Assembly (NCBI GenBank): GCA_026018925.1
Contig: JAKSZU010000016.1
Span: forward strand, 55,441,075 to 55,505,074
Length of the DNA: 64,000 bases
From: Tupaia tana
Taxonomy: Eukaryota; Chordata; Mammalia; Scandentia; Tupaiidae
Direction: 5' to 3'
Positions 32,934 through 44,862 of this stretch are shown here, in pieces. The position numbers and the translations under genes are program-made. How positions within the stretch are numbered: position 1 is the stretch's first letter; every line of letters starts with the position of its first letter. The notes beneath the pieces were generated by a model, which saw only the letters and a program-made list of their open reading frames with translations, was not told where the DNA came from and searched no databases.

Positions 32934-34289
32934 TCTCATTTTTTATAAGAAATATTACCCTATGACAATAGAATCATTGCAGGTTTTATACCAGACAGAA
33001 AATTCATTTTTTTATTTCCAAAATGAAAGTTCACAAAGAGAAAAGAGATCGAAAATGAACTCATTCACATTGCTAATCATTTCAGGTAAGTAAAGATCTC
33101 TATTTTGAGTTTTTAAAATTTGTGTAATTTAGATAGTTAGGACAAGAATCCAGTGATTTCTATTTACCATTCTACTGGAATAATTTGAGATCAATTCTAT
33201 ACCAACTGGTCTCAAAGTTGACTACATTTTTAAAAGTGGGGGGGGGGTGAGGGAGAGTGTCTTATAGCAAGAGTTTGATGCTCTGTTTACCTCATGTTCT
33301 TTGCTGTCAGCTTAGTTTGATGACTAGCAACACAGATTTTAGGAGTTTCTTACAGGACTTCAATTCCTTTCAGATGTGGGACTGGCAAGCCGACACAAAA
33401 GACAATGCCCCATACCCCAACCAGGCAATTATTTGTAAACCAAACCAAAAGTCCTAAATATCTAGTGCTTATTAGCTTTAGGGGACTGCAAATAATCTGT
33501 TCTCCAGTTATCAGAGGAAAGTGGAGTAGTGAAAAATCAATTATACTCAATACTCCATGGCAGATAAATGGGGAGATTGCCCAAACTTAACCATTGCCCT
33601 CATCATGAACACACACTTCGGTTGTATGCCTGTTGTAAAAGATGAATATCTCTTAACAAAACAAAGAAACGAACAAAAAATTATGGACAGAGTCTCCCAG
33701 CTCTCAAAGTGGCCTTTAAAGCTGTCAAGTTCATGCAGTTTTCTATCTCTTTTTAATGATACCATGGAAGGCTGTGATCACATTCTAATTCTAAGCCCCT
33801 TCCTGCCCATTCAATAGATACATGTGAGTCTGTATTTTAATCTCTGATTCACTTAATTACCTATGCTGTACTCAAGATCCAATGCCACAATTACTGTTTC
33901 CATGGGAATAAGACCCACGTGCCTCTTCCATCCTGCTCCACATTCATTTTCACGTCACCCTCATCAGCTTCCTTGGACCTTTCCATCTCCATGGAGTGTT
34001 GTCCATGCCAAACCAAAAAGCTGCAGAATAGACCGTAAACCAGAATCATAGCCATGCAGATCATCTGCCTAGGTAGTATTCATAGCCTCCTTTCTTCCCA
34101 GAGTTCAATTATCAGTAGAAAGAATCCCTAGAAACACTACCTCCCAGTCTTCAATTTCCTATCTGAGAAGATATCATGGTCCCCAATGATACCCTCCACC
34201 AGTACAGGATTTTAAAAAGAAAAAAAATTGTTCATAGTACAAGTAAATGCCATTGGATGGCAAAAATGATTTAGGATTCAAGAATTCAG
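32934..34289. other. Unique-looking sequence
   Basis: A G run at 33238-33247 and short frames (up to 86 codons at 33557-33817, no domain). No repeat or gene is supported. Confidence 0.5.
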
Positions 34290-35735
34290 TGGGTGAAATT
34301 ATTTACTTATTTATCTTGTCTTTTACTAACATATAACAATCGTAAATATTTATGAGGGTACAATGTAATTTTTCAGTATGTACAAATACAAGATGTAGGG
34401 ACCAGCAGGTTGCATAATGGCTTTGTCGTTGTACTCCCATGTAGCTGACCGCAGTTTGAGTCCCAGACCCGGTGGCTTAGACTCACATCAGGTGCATGTG
34501 CATGCCTGCCCAAGATCCCGAGAGGAGAGTGGAAGAGAAGGGGTTAAGGTATGGTCATCCCCCCAGGGGGTGATTTCTCATTTTTTGTCTCTCTGTCTCT
34601 CTCTGTCTTTCTGGTGAGCACACACGCCCTACAGCAAAAACCTCTCAAAACAAACAAACAAACAAAAACAAAAACAAGGTGTAGTGAGAATACTAGGTGT
34701 AATGATTAAATTGTGGTGAGTATTATATCCATCAGCTCAACAATAAGTTATTACTTTGTGTTGGAAACATTCAAAATCTTTTTTAGCTACTCCTAGATCT
34801 ACAGTAAGTTGTTAATCACATTCTCCCTACTGTACTTTATAACATTACTTTAGACATTGTTCCTCTCATCTATTTGTGGGGTTTTGTTTGTTTGTTTTCA
34901 TTTATTTATTTATTGCTGTGGCTACTTTTTTATTTTATTTTACTTTATACAATCAATCATCCATCACTTAGCTTGTAAAGTGAATTTGCCCAACGTGAAA
35001 TACACTTCAGACCAATCCAGTTGAGGATACTATACATGTTATCATCAACAGGTAATAAACCATTTTTGTGACCCACAGATGCCTTGTCTCTCTACTCTTC
35101 TCCCTAATTTCCTTCTCTGCACTCTTCCCCTCTCCCACCCTCCTTCTGAACTGTCTCCAGTGTCCATAACTATTTTCAATGTTTTTATATCCTCTAACCT
35201 TTCAGTCTCATTTTCATTCATCAACACCCCTCTACCCATCCTCTATTTTTCCCAACCTTTAGAAGTCATTTTTTCATTGCTCTACCTCAATGAGGTGGTT
35301 TTTTCCAACTCCCACACATGAGAAAGAATATATGGCATTTCTCTTCCTCCACCTGGTTTACTTCCCTTAATATAACGTCCTCCAGGCCCTCCAATTAACC
35401 ACAAAAGCAGGATTTTATCCTTTTTAATGGATAAATAGTATTTTATTCTATACAGACACCACATTTTCTTTACTCAGTCATCTATCAATGAATGCTTAGA
35501 TTGATTGTATATCTTGGCCAGTTCGTACAGTACTGAGTACAGTAATGAACACTGGGGTGCAACTATATTTACAATTTACTGATTTCCTTTCCTTTTGATA
35601 TATGCCTGCTAATGGGATTGCTGGATCATATGGTAGTCCTAATTTTTTTTTTTTAAGAAATACCAGCTATACTATTTTGTGTAATGGTTCTACTAATTGA
35701 CATTTCCACCAACAGTGTAAGAGTTCACCAGGGTG
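34290..35735 (-). mobile_element. L1MA-like LINE 3' end, reverse, with nested SINE
   Basis: Reading the minus strand, the right part is late ORF2 (+ strand: CCACCAACAGTGTAAGAGTT at 35707, AATGGGATTGCTGGATCATA at 35612, AATAGTATTTTATTCTATAC at 35436) and the left part is the 3' UTR with the L1MA-type ending near 34300 (TATTTATGAGGGTACAATGT). A SINE-A2 interrupts it at 34399-34673. It is about 1.2 kb of L1 with multiple stops. Confidence 0.85.
34399..34673 (+). mobile_element. SINE-A2 nested in L1
   Basis: Head GGACCAGCAGGTTGCATAAT, CCCCAGGGGGTGATTTCTCA, CTACAGCAAAAACCTCTC and an (AAAC)n tail. The TSD is ACAAGATGTAG (34388-34398) / ACAAGGTGTAG (34674-34684), one mismatch. Confidence 0.93.
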
Positions 35736-35849
35736 AAGCTATTCTGATTAATTATAGCATCCAATGAAAGTTTAGAAATAGAGAATTAACTGGCACTGGA
35801 CCTCAAAGAAAGTGTAGAACTCTCAGAACATTAGGGTGGGAAACATCCA

Positions 35850-36050
35850 TGTTCTTTGTTTTTACAGATAAGGAGACTAAAGCCTGAAGAGGAGTGAGAC
35901 AGACACAATCTTCCTCCTAGTTTCACCAGTTACATGCTGGGTTATGTTGGGAGAACTGCCATAACCTCTGTTCTCACCCATCAGCAAAATGAGAAAGTGA
36001 GAATTGCCTCATAGGGTCATTGTGCAGAGTAACAACAATTGACCTTATGA
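35850..36050 (+). mobile_element. MIR-like fragment(s)
   Basis: CATCAGCAAAATGAGAAAGT, GCCTCATAGGGTCATTGTGC and GCAGAGTAACAACAATTGAC resemble the MIR 3' half. The part before 35920 (ACAGATAAGGAGACTAAAGC) looks like a reverse MIR piece. Confidence 0.5.
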
Positions 36051-36164
36051 AGATTCTCTCAGGAGCTCCCTGCAGGAAATGCATGCAAAGGCAACTCTCT
36101 TCCCATCTGCTTCTATTTTAATGAGGATCACCAAGTAGTGAAAAAAACATCTCTTTGAAGTCTG

Positions 36165-36320
36165 ATTCTGGGACTAAGTCATAACTCCAGCACTTACCTA
36201 TAAAACCCAGGCAAGACATTTCACCTTTCTGAGCTGCAATGTCCTTGCCTGTAAGTGGGAAATGTGACTTTCACCTCACTTAGTTGGCATACAACACCAG
36301 CACAGAGTAGGCACCTGACA
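36165..36320 (+). mobile_element. MIR SINE
   Basis: ATAACTCCAGCACTTACCTA, GCAAGACATTTCACCTTTCT, GAGCTGCAATGTCCTTGCC and CACAGAGTAGGCACCTGACA follow MIR in order, followed by a T run at 36325-36337. Confidence 0.65.
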
Positions 36321-36369
36321 ACTGTTTTTTTTTTTTTGTTTTCATTTTCTCACTTAAGTTCTTCTGACT

Positions 36370-36510
36370 CTGTTATGCATCTCTGTGTAACCTTGGGGAG
36401 TTATTTAACCTTTCTGGGTCTGAATTTCCCTAGCCATAAAACTAAGGGATTTGACAAGATCCTCTTTGAATTTTCTTCCAACTCTAACATTCTATGATTC
36501 TGTGACTTTG
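36370..36510 (+). mobile_element. MIR3-like SINE
   Basis: GTAACCTTGGGGAGTTATTT, TAAAACTAAGGGATTTGACA, AGATCCTCTTTGAATTTTCT and CATTCTATGATTCTGTGA match the MIR3 3' half. Confidence 0.7.
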
Positions 36511-36914
36511 AGCCACCCAAGGGATATGGTAATGGGTTACATTACACAAAAGACTTGGATGTAATATTATGAGCTATAACACAGGCTTCCAGCAAACTCT
36601 CTCACTCTCCCCAGCAGAATTCCCTATTGTTCTGAGTGTAATGAATAATCCAACACAACACATGCTCTCTCTGAGCCCTGCCCATGTCCACAGGCTCTCA
36701 CACTCAAGGCCAGCCAGAGGCAAGATTGTAAAGCTAGAGAAGGCTGCTGTCAACATCCCCTTTTCCCCTGGTAGTGCCCCCTGCTCAGGTAAATGTATTT
36801 GCCAGGGCCAATACCACACACTATAACTATTCTCTGCTCCCACAAGCCTCAAAATCCACCATCCTTTTGTTTCATTCCTTTGGGATCCGATGTGCTTTCT
36901 TTCAATCTTATGAA
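36511..36914. other. Unique-looking sequence
   Basis: A 135-codon minus frame (36574-36981) and an 85-codon plus frame overlap here; neither shows a domain or an intron-exon pattern I can support. Confidence 0.45.
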
Positions 36915-38095
36915 ATGATTCATTTAAGCATGTATTACTTACTTTAAAAGACACAAAGGTGAACAAAACATAGTACTTCACCTTGAGGAGCCTTCAGTCT
37001 TCAAGGTATGGGGATGTTAACATATAATTATAAACTGGAAAACATAAAGTGCTAAAATAAAACATAAAATAACATTCTTTGAGAAAAGGCAAAGAACATT
37101 ATTCTCTGAGGCAGGAAGAAAAGTATTTGTGGCAAGGTGTTATTTGAGCTGTACCATAGGTATAGATAGCATCTGATAGGCAATGAGGAATAAAAGCATT
37201 ATGAACAGAGACAATATAAACAGGAATATTGAATGAGAAAGTATACAGTGGGTTTTGTGAACAGAATAATCTGATTTGACTAGGTTGCATGAAAAAGGAA
37301 CACTAAAATGAGGTTAGTAAGTTTGGCTGAAACCCTACCTAGAGGTCTCTGGAAAGTCTAATTAAGGAGCTTTTCCATAGACAATGGAGAGCCACTGAAG
37401 GTCATGAAGCAAGGGGGAGTGCTAGTTAGACAATCTCTGTAAGAAGCTTAATCCAAGAGCTGTGTTAACCCAAGAACTTCAGTCCAAGAGGACTGAAGCA
37501 GAAACATGGGGAGTAGGTACCTGACTCAAAGATCTCTGTAAGTACCCTAGTGACATATGATGAGATTTTAAACCCAAGTGGTAGTCAGGGACTAGAGAGA
37601 GAACCATCAACAGAACTTGACTGTGATTACAGATTGAGGCAAAAGCATAACAAAGAAAAAAAGGAAGATCTAAGCCTTGAGTGCACCAAATATAAAAAGA
37701 AAGAATCAGGCAGAACAGTAAGTTTGGGTAAGGAAAACAGCCACTTGGTTTACCAGATAATATGTTATAGATGCCTGTAAGGTAAAGCCCCAAATTTGAA
37801 AGTCAGTGAACATGGTTAAATGGCCTCAGAAACCATGGGATTGAACAAGTGTGTATGAACATGAGTATTAAGAGAGAAGTGGTGGGTGCCAAGGAAGAAT
37901 TTTGGGGAGAGTTATGTGGATGGAAGTGAAGGGGGAAAATGAATTAGAGAAGGATTTAACTAACAGCTGGAAGAATAAGCACCATGGAAGTGTTAGAACC
38001 TGAGGTTCCAGGAGAGGTCATGGTTGGAGAGTTGGAAGGTGGGGTGGTGAGTTTACTGCCTGATATGTCTCCATTTTATACAGAAATAAGTGTCT
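36915..38095 (-). mobile_element. L2 LINE 3' region, reverse, long copy
   Basis: AAAGACACAAAGGTGAACAA, ACTTCACCTTGAGGAGCCTT, TAAAGTGCTAAAATAAAACA, GACAATGGAGAGCCACTGAA and ATGGGATTGAACAAGTGTGT recur in the order of antisense L2 over more than 1 kb. Confidence 0.65.
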
Positions 38096-38103
38096 CGTCC
38101 TGA

Positions 38104-38348
38104 AGCCAGTCCCATAATGCAGAGATTAAGCACTGTACATAGGGAGCCAGATCTCACATGGCCAACCAAGGTTCAAATGCCAGCCTTAGCTGCTTGCAAA
38201 ATACACTGAGCACATGTGTGCATGTCCAAAATCCTGACAGGAGGGAGAGATGTAGAAAAAAAGAGTACTTTGTGACCATGCCCTATTGTGAGCTCTTTCT
38301 TTCTCTCTGGCAAGTGCATATGCTCTCTGGCAATAGGCAAAAGAAAAA
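38104..38348 (+). mobile_element. SINE of intermediate type (A/B-like)
   Basis: Head CCAGTCCCATAATGCAGAGA, B-box-like GGTTCAAATGCC, body CATGTCCAAAATCCTGACAG and end TCTCTGGCAATAGGCAAAAG. 38349-38789 holds nothing else recognised. Confidence 0.75.
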
Positions 38349-38805
38349 AAATTCCTGGGTCAATCTGGACAGATAACCTTATCACCCTCTTGAGAGGCTT
38401 GGCTCTGCTCTATCATACATGAGAGTCCCAGATTTTTCCAACAGTTTGTCAGTTTCTCATAAAGCACTTAGGTACAAAGAACTTAAGTTTTATTGTTTTT
38501 CTTTCTTTTTAAAAATAATCCAAGAATAGAACAACTGTGTCTATGGAAATACTTAGTGAGTCTGTAGGAATTAGGTGCAGTACTATAGAGAAAACACAGC
38601 ACCAGAAACCAAGACCTCAGAGGATGGACAGAAACTGCTCTGCATAAGAGGGAAACGACTAAAGAACTCATGAGGCCTCATGAGGAACAGTGACTGAGGG
38701 ACTGAGATGGGAGTGGCAACAAGGAAAAGGACCCTTCATACTGGAGTGAGATTGGACCTGGGGATGGAGGGTATGGCCAAGGGCAATTTAAGAATTGATA
38801 TTTCA

Positions 38806-39045
38806 GGGACCAGACAGTGTGCATGATAAAACACAATCTCTTCAAGGTCCACCCACCTGGAAGGGTTCCAGGTTCATGTTCAGAGGCCTCCCTGAACACA
38901 CTGGGTGTACTAGTGCCTATGATCTAGGGTTGGTTAAGTCCAGAGTGGATCACTTCTTCAGGACACTGTTGAGGGTGTTGTCTCTATCTCTGTCTGTCTT
39001 TCTTCTGCATGGTAGAAGTGACTAAATAAACTTCAGGAAAAGGGT
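38806..39045 (+). mobile_element. SINE-B nested at L1 edge
   Basis: Head AGGGACCAGACAGTGTGCAT, CACCCACCTGGAAGGGTTCC, CTAGGGTTGGTTAAGTCCAG, pyrimidine stretch and CTAAATAAACTTCAGG end. An imperfect TSD AAGAATTGA occurs near 38790 and 39053. Confidence 0.8.
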
Positions 39046-39540
39046 AAGAGAAAGAATTGAATTACCAAGAAGAACCTTCAATGTTTATCACTAAGTGAAA
39101 GTAGCCAACCCCAAAAGACTAGATACTATATGATTCCAACCCTATGATGTTTTAGACAAAAACAAATGTATGAAGAAAGTAAAAAGAACAATGACTGCCA
39201 GGGGCTGGGGGAGAGAGGGAAGAACAGGTGGAATGCAGAGTATTTTTAGGGCAGTGAAAATTCTCTGTGTGATATTGTACAGGTCAGTGTGTATGTGTCA
39301 AAACCCATAGACTGTACAAGACCCAAAGTGAATCCTAATGTAAACTCTGGACTCTAGGCGAATGGTGTGTCAAAGTAGGTTCATCAACTGCATCAATTGC
39401 AACAAATGTACTGCTCTGACACAGGGTGTTCGTAGTTGGGGAGTTTGTTGGGGGAAGGGGAATGTCAGGGATTTATGAAAACAGTACTTTCTGCCCCATT
39501 TTTCTGTGAATTTAAAAGTGCTCTAAAAAAATAAAATCTA
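39046..39540 (+). mobile_element. L1M late ORF2/3' UTR
   Basis: TATGATTCCAACCCTATGAT, GACTGCCAGGGGCTGGGGGA, TGGACTCTAGGCGAATGGTG, GTAGGTTCATCAACTGCATC and CTCTAAAAAAATAAAATCTA give a well-preserved L1M 3' end. Confidence 0.9.
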
Positions 39541-40129
39541 TTTAAGGGAAGGGAGTCCTATTGATATTGCTTCTTTTCAATACTTGTTTACATTGCTGTT
39601 TCGTAAACTTCTCTTCTTTCTTCACTATCCCCAGCCTTTCCCCACTTAGACTTAGTGAAAGTTCTTGGCATACATAAATCTTTTATTGTCCTTTATACTA
39701 TGTGAATAATTAATGAAAAGGCAAAATTTTAGATAGAAAGACAGTCCTCATAGGCCCAGAATCCAGAGGCAGAGGGGACTAGAAGAATCCATGTCTTACA
39801 GAAATTACAAAAAATTGCGTGGAAGCTTTGTATTTCCCTAGGTTGGATGAGGAATGTAAAGCACCCCTATTCAGATGTGTCAGCCACTTTGCAATTACAG
39901 CTGCACATGAGAACTTGCTGGAGTAGAGAAGACACCCTGAGAACTAAAAATGGGCAGATAATGGTCTCTAGTCTAAGCTCTACTAGCAACACTGCTTTGA
40001 CCTTGACTTCATGCTTGAATTTTATGTTCTACATGGTCCTGTTCTAATTTCTTCCTGCTTTTAAATCAGGGCTTCTGCCCTTTTTTGACACTTGCAGAAG
40101 ACACTTTCACTCATTTATAAGTGAGTGAA
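39541..40129. other. Unique-looking sequence
   Basis: No repeat recognised. A 66-codon frame at 39847-40047 has no domain. Confidence 0.5.
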
Positions 40130-40560
40130 ACAATATGAAGCCGGCAGTCTTCCCGACTACACATAGAATTGAATCCCGATATGCAGCATATATCCCGCCA
40201 GAAACAAAGGGCTTCCTTTACTTCCTGATCACCAAGTACAAACACCAGCCCCACCTGCTCCAAAGGGCTGATTGAGCTCCCACGTTTCACCCTGGGCTGG
40301 CTGCAACAAGAAATTACCTGCAGCCTCCTGGCAGCCAACCAATGGGGTGGTCAGGGAAGAGTGCCAACAGCCGTCTGCTGGGCTCTGAACAGCGGTAGCC
40401 ACATAAGCATTGTGCATGGTGAAATGATCTTCGCTGACTTTCATTAATCTCTCCAGAGCCCCAAGAGGTCAGAGATGTTTAAACAGCAAAGGAGGTTGAA
40501 CTTGCTCACTAGGCCGGCTTAGCTAATCTACTCCCTGTAGGCTGCAGGCTTTCTCAGTCA
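40130..40560. other. GC-richer unique block
   Basis: Compared with its neighbours this block is GC-richer, free of recognisable repeats and contains scattered CpG. Overlapping 71- and 75-codon minus frames have no domain. It could be a conserved noncoding element or an exon of an unseen gene; sequence alone does not decide. 40561-41264 is again AT-rich with nothing recognised. Confidence 0.35.
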
Positions 40561-41264
40561 TGGCCAAACCACCAGGTGAGCAAGAGGTGAACTGCAAGGT
40601 GTGCAAATATTTGGCTTCATCCATGATCAAATACATCATTTTTCCTTTCCCTGAGCTCTAGGAAAAGCCAGCAAAGCTCCTCGACCTGCCTAGGAGCAGA
40701 GATTTACACATATAAGGCATACCTGGCTTTAAAGGAAATGCAAGACTGTAAAAAAAAAATTACATTTTTATACACACAATAAGTATGACTGGGATTTCAA
40801 AACTTCTCTTTTCCAATAACACATCTTTCCAAAGCATTTAACCTGTTCATAGTAACAGATGATATTATGTATAGGAATAAAATATCTTTATGTGATGAGT
40901 TAAAATAAAATTTAGGCTTCTAACCCTCTTCCTCATAATTATCTGAGTTCATGTCTGCTGTGTATGTTTTTAGGAAGTCCTGAATCCTGAGCCCAGCAAC
41001 AGTTAATACAGTACTGTCTAATCTTGTCTCTTCCCTAAGAGGAAATAAAGCCAGCTATGACACCTCTGGTATCCAGGTGAAGCTCTGCTGTGCTTCCTAG
41101 GTGCTATTCTAGGTCCTGGAACTTATTCTGATTTTTCTAAACAATGCTAGACAAGCTTGCTAACAAGAGGAAATGGTTTAGTCAAATTGTTTAATGAGCT
41201 TCAAATTTACCAATTTCTTTTTTAAGATGAAATTACTACTTTCTCCTCTTCCTCCTAGACTCAA

Positions 41265-41545
41265 TCTTCTCCTTTTTAAAAAAAGTTTTCTACACAGTGC
41301 ATGTATGCTCACCATAGAGAGACAGAGAGAGAGAGAAAGAAAGAGGAAAAGCAAGAAAGCACCCCCCCACCCCAGGACTGATGGCATCGTCACGATCCCT
41401 TCTCTTCATTTCTTCTTTTGGGATTTTGGGCATGTACACACATGCACTTGACATGTTTTTCAAGCCACCAGGCCTATGCCTTGAACTACACAGTTGGGTA
41501 AGTAGGATTCAGCCACCTTAACCACCATGCTACAAGCTGGTCCCC
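41265..41545 (-). mobile_element. SINE-A/B-like, full length, diverged
   Basis: T/A-rich tail near 41270, GTGCATGTATGCTCACCATA, CCCCACCCCAGGACTGATGG, and head CATGCTACAAGCTGGTCCCC. The internal palindrome is reduced to C runs. Confidence 0.8.
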
Positions 41546-42194
41546 AATATTTGTTTATTTCTTTCATGACAAACATGAACCCACACTCTTCCTGCAAGAA
41601 TCAGCATCACAGAGCAGTCTGTTATATCTGCCCCCCACTGCCTGCCTTGGAACACTTTATTCTGATCAACTTCTTCCTGCTACTGTGAGGTTATCAGACT
41701 ACGTTTTAATTTCTTTCTCCAGGTGTGGATGGGGGATTCTCTATGGTTGCCATGTTTTCTGATATATGAAGAAGATTAATCTAAGAGAATAAAGTTAGCA
41801 TGCACAGAGAAACCAAGATGAGAGACAAGGAAATTTCAGACATACTTTGAGTTCCTGACTCTGGTTTTTGCTGAACATGAGCTTCATCTTTGCTCTTCTG
41901 TGGTTTACTTAATTCAGTTAAGAGCACTTCTTCATCATTCCTACCTCCAAGATCCTGGACTTTCACCTGATTGGACAACCTAGGTCACCTGTTCTTTCCT
42001 GAACCAATCCTCTCCTCAGAGGAGCTGGTGATTAAGTAACTGAGGAGGAGAGTGGTGCCATTTTCTCTGGATAACATGGGTAACATGGTGGCTCCCCAGG
42101 TGGAAACGGCACATTGCTGTGAAGAAAGGAGGAATTTAATGTCTGGCAACCCCAACAGTAAATATCCATGCCTCAAATAAAAGGATAATTATGG
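41546..42194. other. Unique-looking sequence
   Basis: No repeat recognised and no gene supported. Confidence 0.45.
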
Positions 42195-42600
42195 GACAGG
42201 TAGACTTCATTCATTCACTCATTTACATGATGTTTTGTTATGCACTCAAATATTGACTACCTGCATGTCAGGCATCTACTAGGTGTTGGAGAAAAACTGA
42301 TTTTAAAAAAGGCAGTCCTGGCCCTTGAAGAATTCCAAGTTTGGTTGCTAGGAGACAATTAAAGCACTAAACAGTAACTTGGGTAATAGGTGTAGCCACA
42401 GGGGGCTAATGGGAATAAAGTAGAGGTAGGTAGGTCAGGAAGGGCCTCCCCAGTGGGAGTAATGCTTGGGTTGAATTCTATAGAGTAAATAGAATTTGCA
42501 AGGTGGAGAGGGACAGGAGAACAATGGGGTCTGCACCACAGTGAGGGGGAAGGCACAGCACAGGCAAAGACTCAGAGTATAATATGACTGGAAAACCTAT
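42195..42600 (-). mobile_element. L2 LINE 3' end, reverse
   Basis: TTCATTCATTCACTCATTTA, TGTCAGGCATCTACTAGGTG, CCTGGCCCTTGAAGAATTCC, GGAAGGGCCTCCCCAGTGGG and GGAAGGCACAGCACAGGCAA follow antisense L2. Confidence 0.75.
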
Positions 42601-42656
42601 CTTTCAGCAATGTCCACCTTCTAGAATTCTGCTTCATTCACTTCAAATCTCCCCAG

Positions 42657-42676
42657 TCCATCCATCCATCCATCCA
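42657..42676. repeat. (TCCA)n microsatellite
   Basis: About five TCCA units. Just downstream, 42750-42795 (TTTGTAAGATAAGTGAAACC, AGAGAGGTTAAGTTA) is a short reverse MIR fragment. Confidence 0.85.
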
Positions 42677-42809
42677 CTGTTACTTGCATCTTCAAAACAC
42701 TGTAGCTTTCTTCACTGAGTTTTAGTTCCTGGCCCTTAATCTTCCATTTTGTAAGATAAGTGAAACCCAGAGAGGTTAAGTTATTTTCTCTAATTTATGA
42801 AAGGATCTT

Positions 42810-43087
42810 TCATTTATTTATTTGTTTGTTTGTTTATTTATTTATTTTTGAGAGGTTTTTGCTGTAGGGCACATGCACTCGCCAGAAAGAGAGAGGCAGA
42901 AAGCAAGAAACCACCCCCCAGGGAGGATGGTCACAATGCAATCCCTTCTCCTCCATTCGCCTCTCAGGATCTTGGACACGCACGCACATGTGCCCGGTGT
43001 GAATTTAAGCCACCAGATCCAGGACTCGAACCGTGGTTTACTACTTTGGAGTCCAGCGACATAGCTATTACACCAACTTCTGGTCCC
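42810..43087 (-). mobile_element. SINE-A2-like, full length
   Basis: Tail (TTTA/TTTG)n, GAGAGGTTTTTGCTGTAGGG, ACTCGCCAGAAAGAGAG, body CCCCCCAGGGAGGATGG, and head TTACACCAACTTCTGGTCCC. The TSD is TATGAAAGGATCTT (42796-42809) / TATGAAAGCATCTT (43088-43101), one mismatch. Confidence 0.93.
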
Positions 43088-43339
43088 TATGAAAGCATCT
43101 TATCTTCTTAGATAAAAACAGAAGCTCACTGAGGGCTCCATTCATACCCCTAAAGAATTTAGCACAAGGCCTTGCAATTATTGAATAACTGACAAATATC
43201 AGGATGAATTAATGATTACCCTGAAGCTAATCTCCCAGTTTATACCTTCAGCTACAAGCTGGCAAACACTTTGAAGAAAAGTGAAATAATAAAAAAAATT
43301 AACAGACATTTAATGAGTGTTATCAGCTAAAAACTGTGC

Positions 43340-43520
43340 CCAGTGCTTTTTATTCATTTTCTCTAATTCTCATAATATCCCTATGAAGACGTTCTATAAT
43401 AATTATACTTAATGCAATAATAATAATTATCCCATTTAATGGAGGAAACTGAGGCTCAGTGTTATTAAATCACTTGCTCTAGGTCACATGGGTAGTGTAA
43501 CTCAGATTGAATCCAAGGTT
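43340..43520 (-). mobile_element. MIR SINE, reverse
   Basis: TCTCATAATATCCCTATGAA, ATCCCATTTAATGGAGGAAA, CTGAGGCTCAGTGTTATTAA and TCTAGGTCACATGGGTAGTG give a clear antisense MIR. Confidence 0.85.
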
Positions 43521-43525
43521 GTCTA

Positions 43526-43657
43526 TGAGAAGACTTCAAAAGTTCACCAAAAAGTTGAATTAAAGTATGGATTTATTTTGGTGCAAATTTTATTTCAATC
43601 CACACATAAGATTTTTTCATAACAAACATTTTCCATGGACTTTTTGAAGGCCCCTCA
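43526..43657. mobile_element. Mariner-type MITE, copy 2
   Basis: 132 bp between TA dinucleotides (43524-43525, 43658-43659). The left end is TGAGAAGACTTCAAAAGTTC; the right end reads, in reverse complement, TGAGGGGCCTTCAAAAAGTC. The centre contains GGATTTATTTTGGTGCAAAT. No coding capacity. Confidence 0.85.
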
Positions 43658-44219
43658 TATTTCCGCAGTACCAGCTCTCAACCACTACATGCTAAGACTT
43701 CTTGTAGATGGGTTTTCTCAGACAACTGAGAAATGGCTCAGACACAGGAGATGTAATTTACACCTTCATCTTTGCCTCTCAGAGTAATGGACTAACTGCA
43801 CACTGTCTGAGACCTTTTCTAAAAGAAGTTACTCATCTGTTTTTTCTGGAAACCTGAGCCTAAGTAGAGCCAGCAGCAGCAGGGGAGTCCCAAACAGCTG
43901 CACTTTCCAGCTGTAACCTTCCCCAAGGCAAACCAATCTGTGTCACCAACCTATACTCAACGATGCGACTTTCTGATGCTTCTGTTTTATTTAGAAGGGA
44001 CTGCTGGGATGGCAAGTCACTATCCAATTCTTTTATACCTGCTAAACAGGGCCATGTTCTGGGCAGTTCACCAGACAATAGAAATTCAAAGATGACTCAA
44101 TACGGTACCTACCCTCAAAAAACTGCATTAGAGCTCTGGAAACACCGTGGTCAATGCTTGATAATAACAGCAAGGAGAATTACAGCAGCAGCTAAACTTG
44201 GAGGGTTTACGAAGTGACC
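43658..44219. other. Unique-looking sequence
   Basis: An 84-codon plus frame (43963-44217) and a 72-codon minus frame overlap each other without domains. No repeat recognised. Confidence 0.45.
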
Positions 44220-44415
44220 AGATGCCATATCAAATGCTTTACATGCATTGCCTAATTAATTCTTCACAGTAACCCTATACAAAAGGTACCAGGATCCCTT
44301 CATTTAACACTTTGTATACATTTTTCTCAGACACAGAGATGTTATGTAATTGCTCAAGGTTACAATAAATGGTACAATACAGATGAAAACCCAGGCTGTC
44401 TAATTCCAAGAGTCA
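44220..44415 (-). mobile_element. MIR SINE, reverse
   Basis: TACATGCATTGCCTAATTAA, TTCTTCACAGTAACCCTATA, GATGTTATGTAATTGCTCAA and AACCCAGGCTGTCTAATTCC follow antisense MIR. Confidence 0.75.
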
Positions 44416-44603
44416 GCTCTGTAATTGTGCCCACAAAGTCCTAGGCATAGGATGCTTTGAATTCCAAAGGTTATAGTGATGCTAGATTTTAGGTACATGG
44501 TGAAACCTATCAAGGTGTCAAGAAGTTTAAAGATAATTGACAGAGGGTACCCTGGGATCATACCACAAACCCCTAGCAGAGTATACAATAGTGTTAGAAG
44601 TTG

Positions 44604-44862
44604 GGACCAGCAGATGGCATGATGGGTATGTCATTGGACTCACATAGTTGATCACAGTTTGAGTCCCAGACCTGGAGACTTGAAATTTGTGCTTGGCGCG
44701 TGTGCCCAAAATCCCAAGAGGAGGAGAAGGGATTGCAGCGTGACCATCCTGGGGGGTGATTTCTTGCTTTCTGTCTCTCTGTCTCTCTCATTCTCTCTGA
44801 TGAGTGCATCCGCTCTATAGCAAAAATCTCTCTAAAAAAAAAAAAAAGGAAAACAAAAAAAG
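44604..44862 (+). mobile_element. SINE-A1, full length
   Basis: Head GGACCAGCAGATGGCATGAT, B-box-like AGTTTGAGTCC, CCTGGGGGGTGATTTCTTGC, CTCTATAGCAAAAATCTCTC and A-rich tail. A weak TSD containing AGAAGT flanks it. 44863-45109 holds nothing else recognised. Confidence 0.9.

Noticed and set aside
36574-36981. 135-codon minus frame overlapping an 85-codon plus frame
   Set aside because: No domain, no codon-like pattern, and part lies in an antisense L2.
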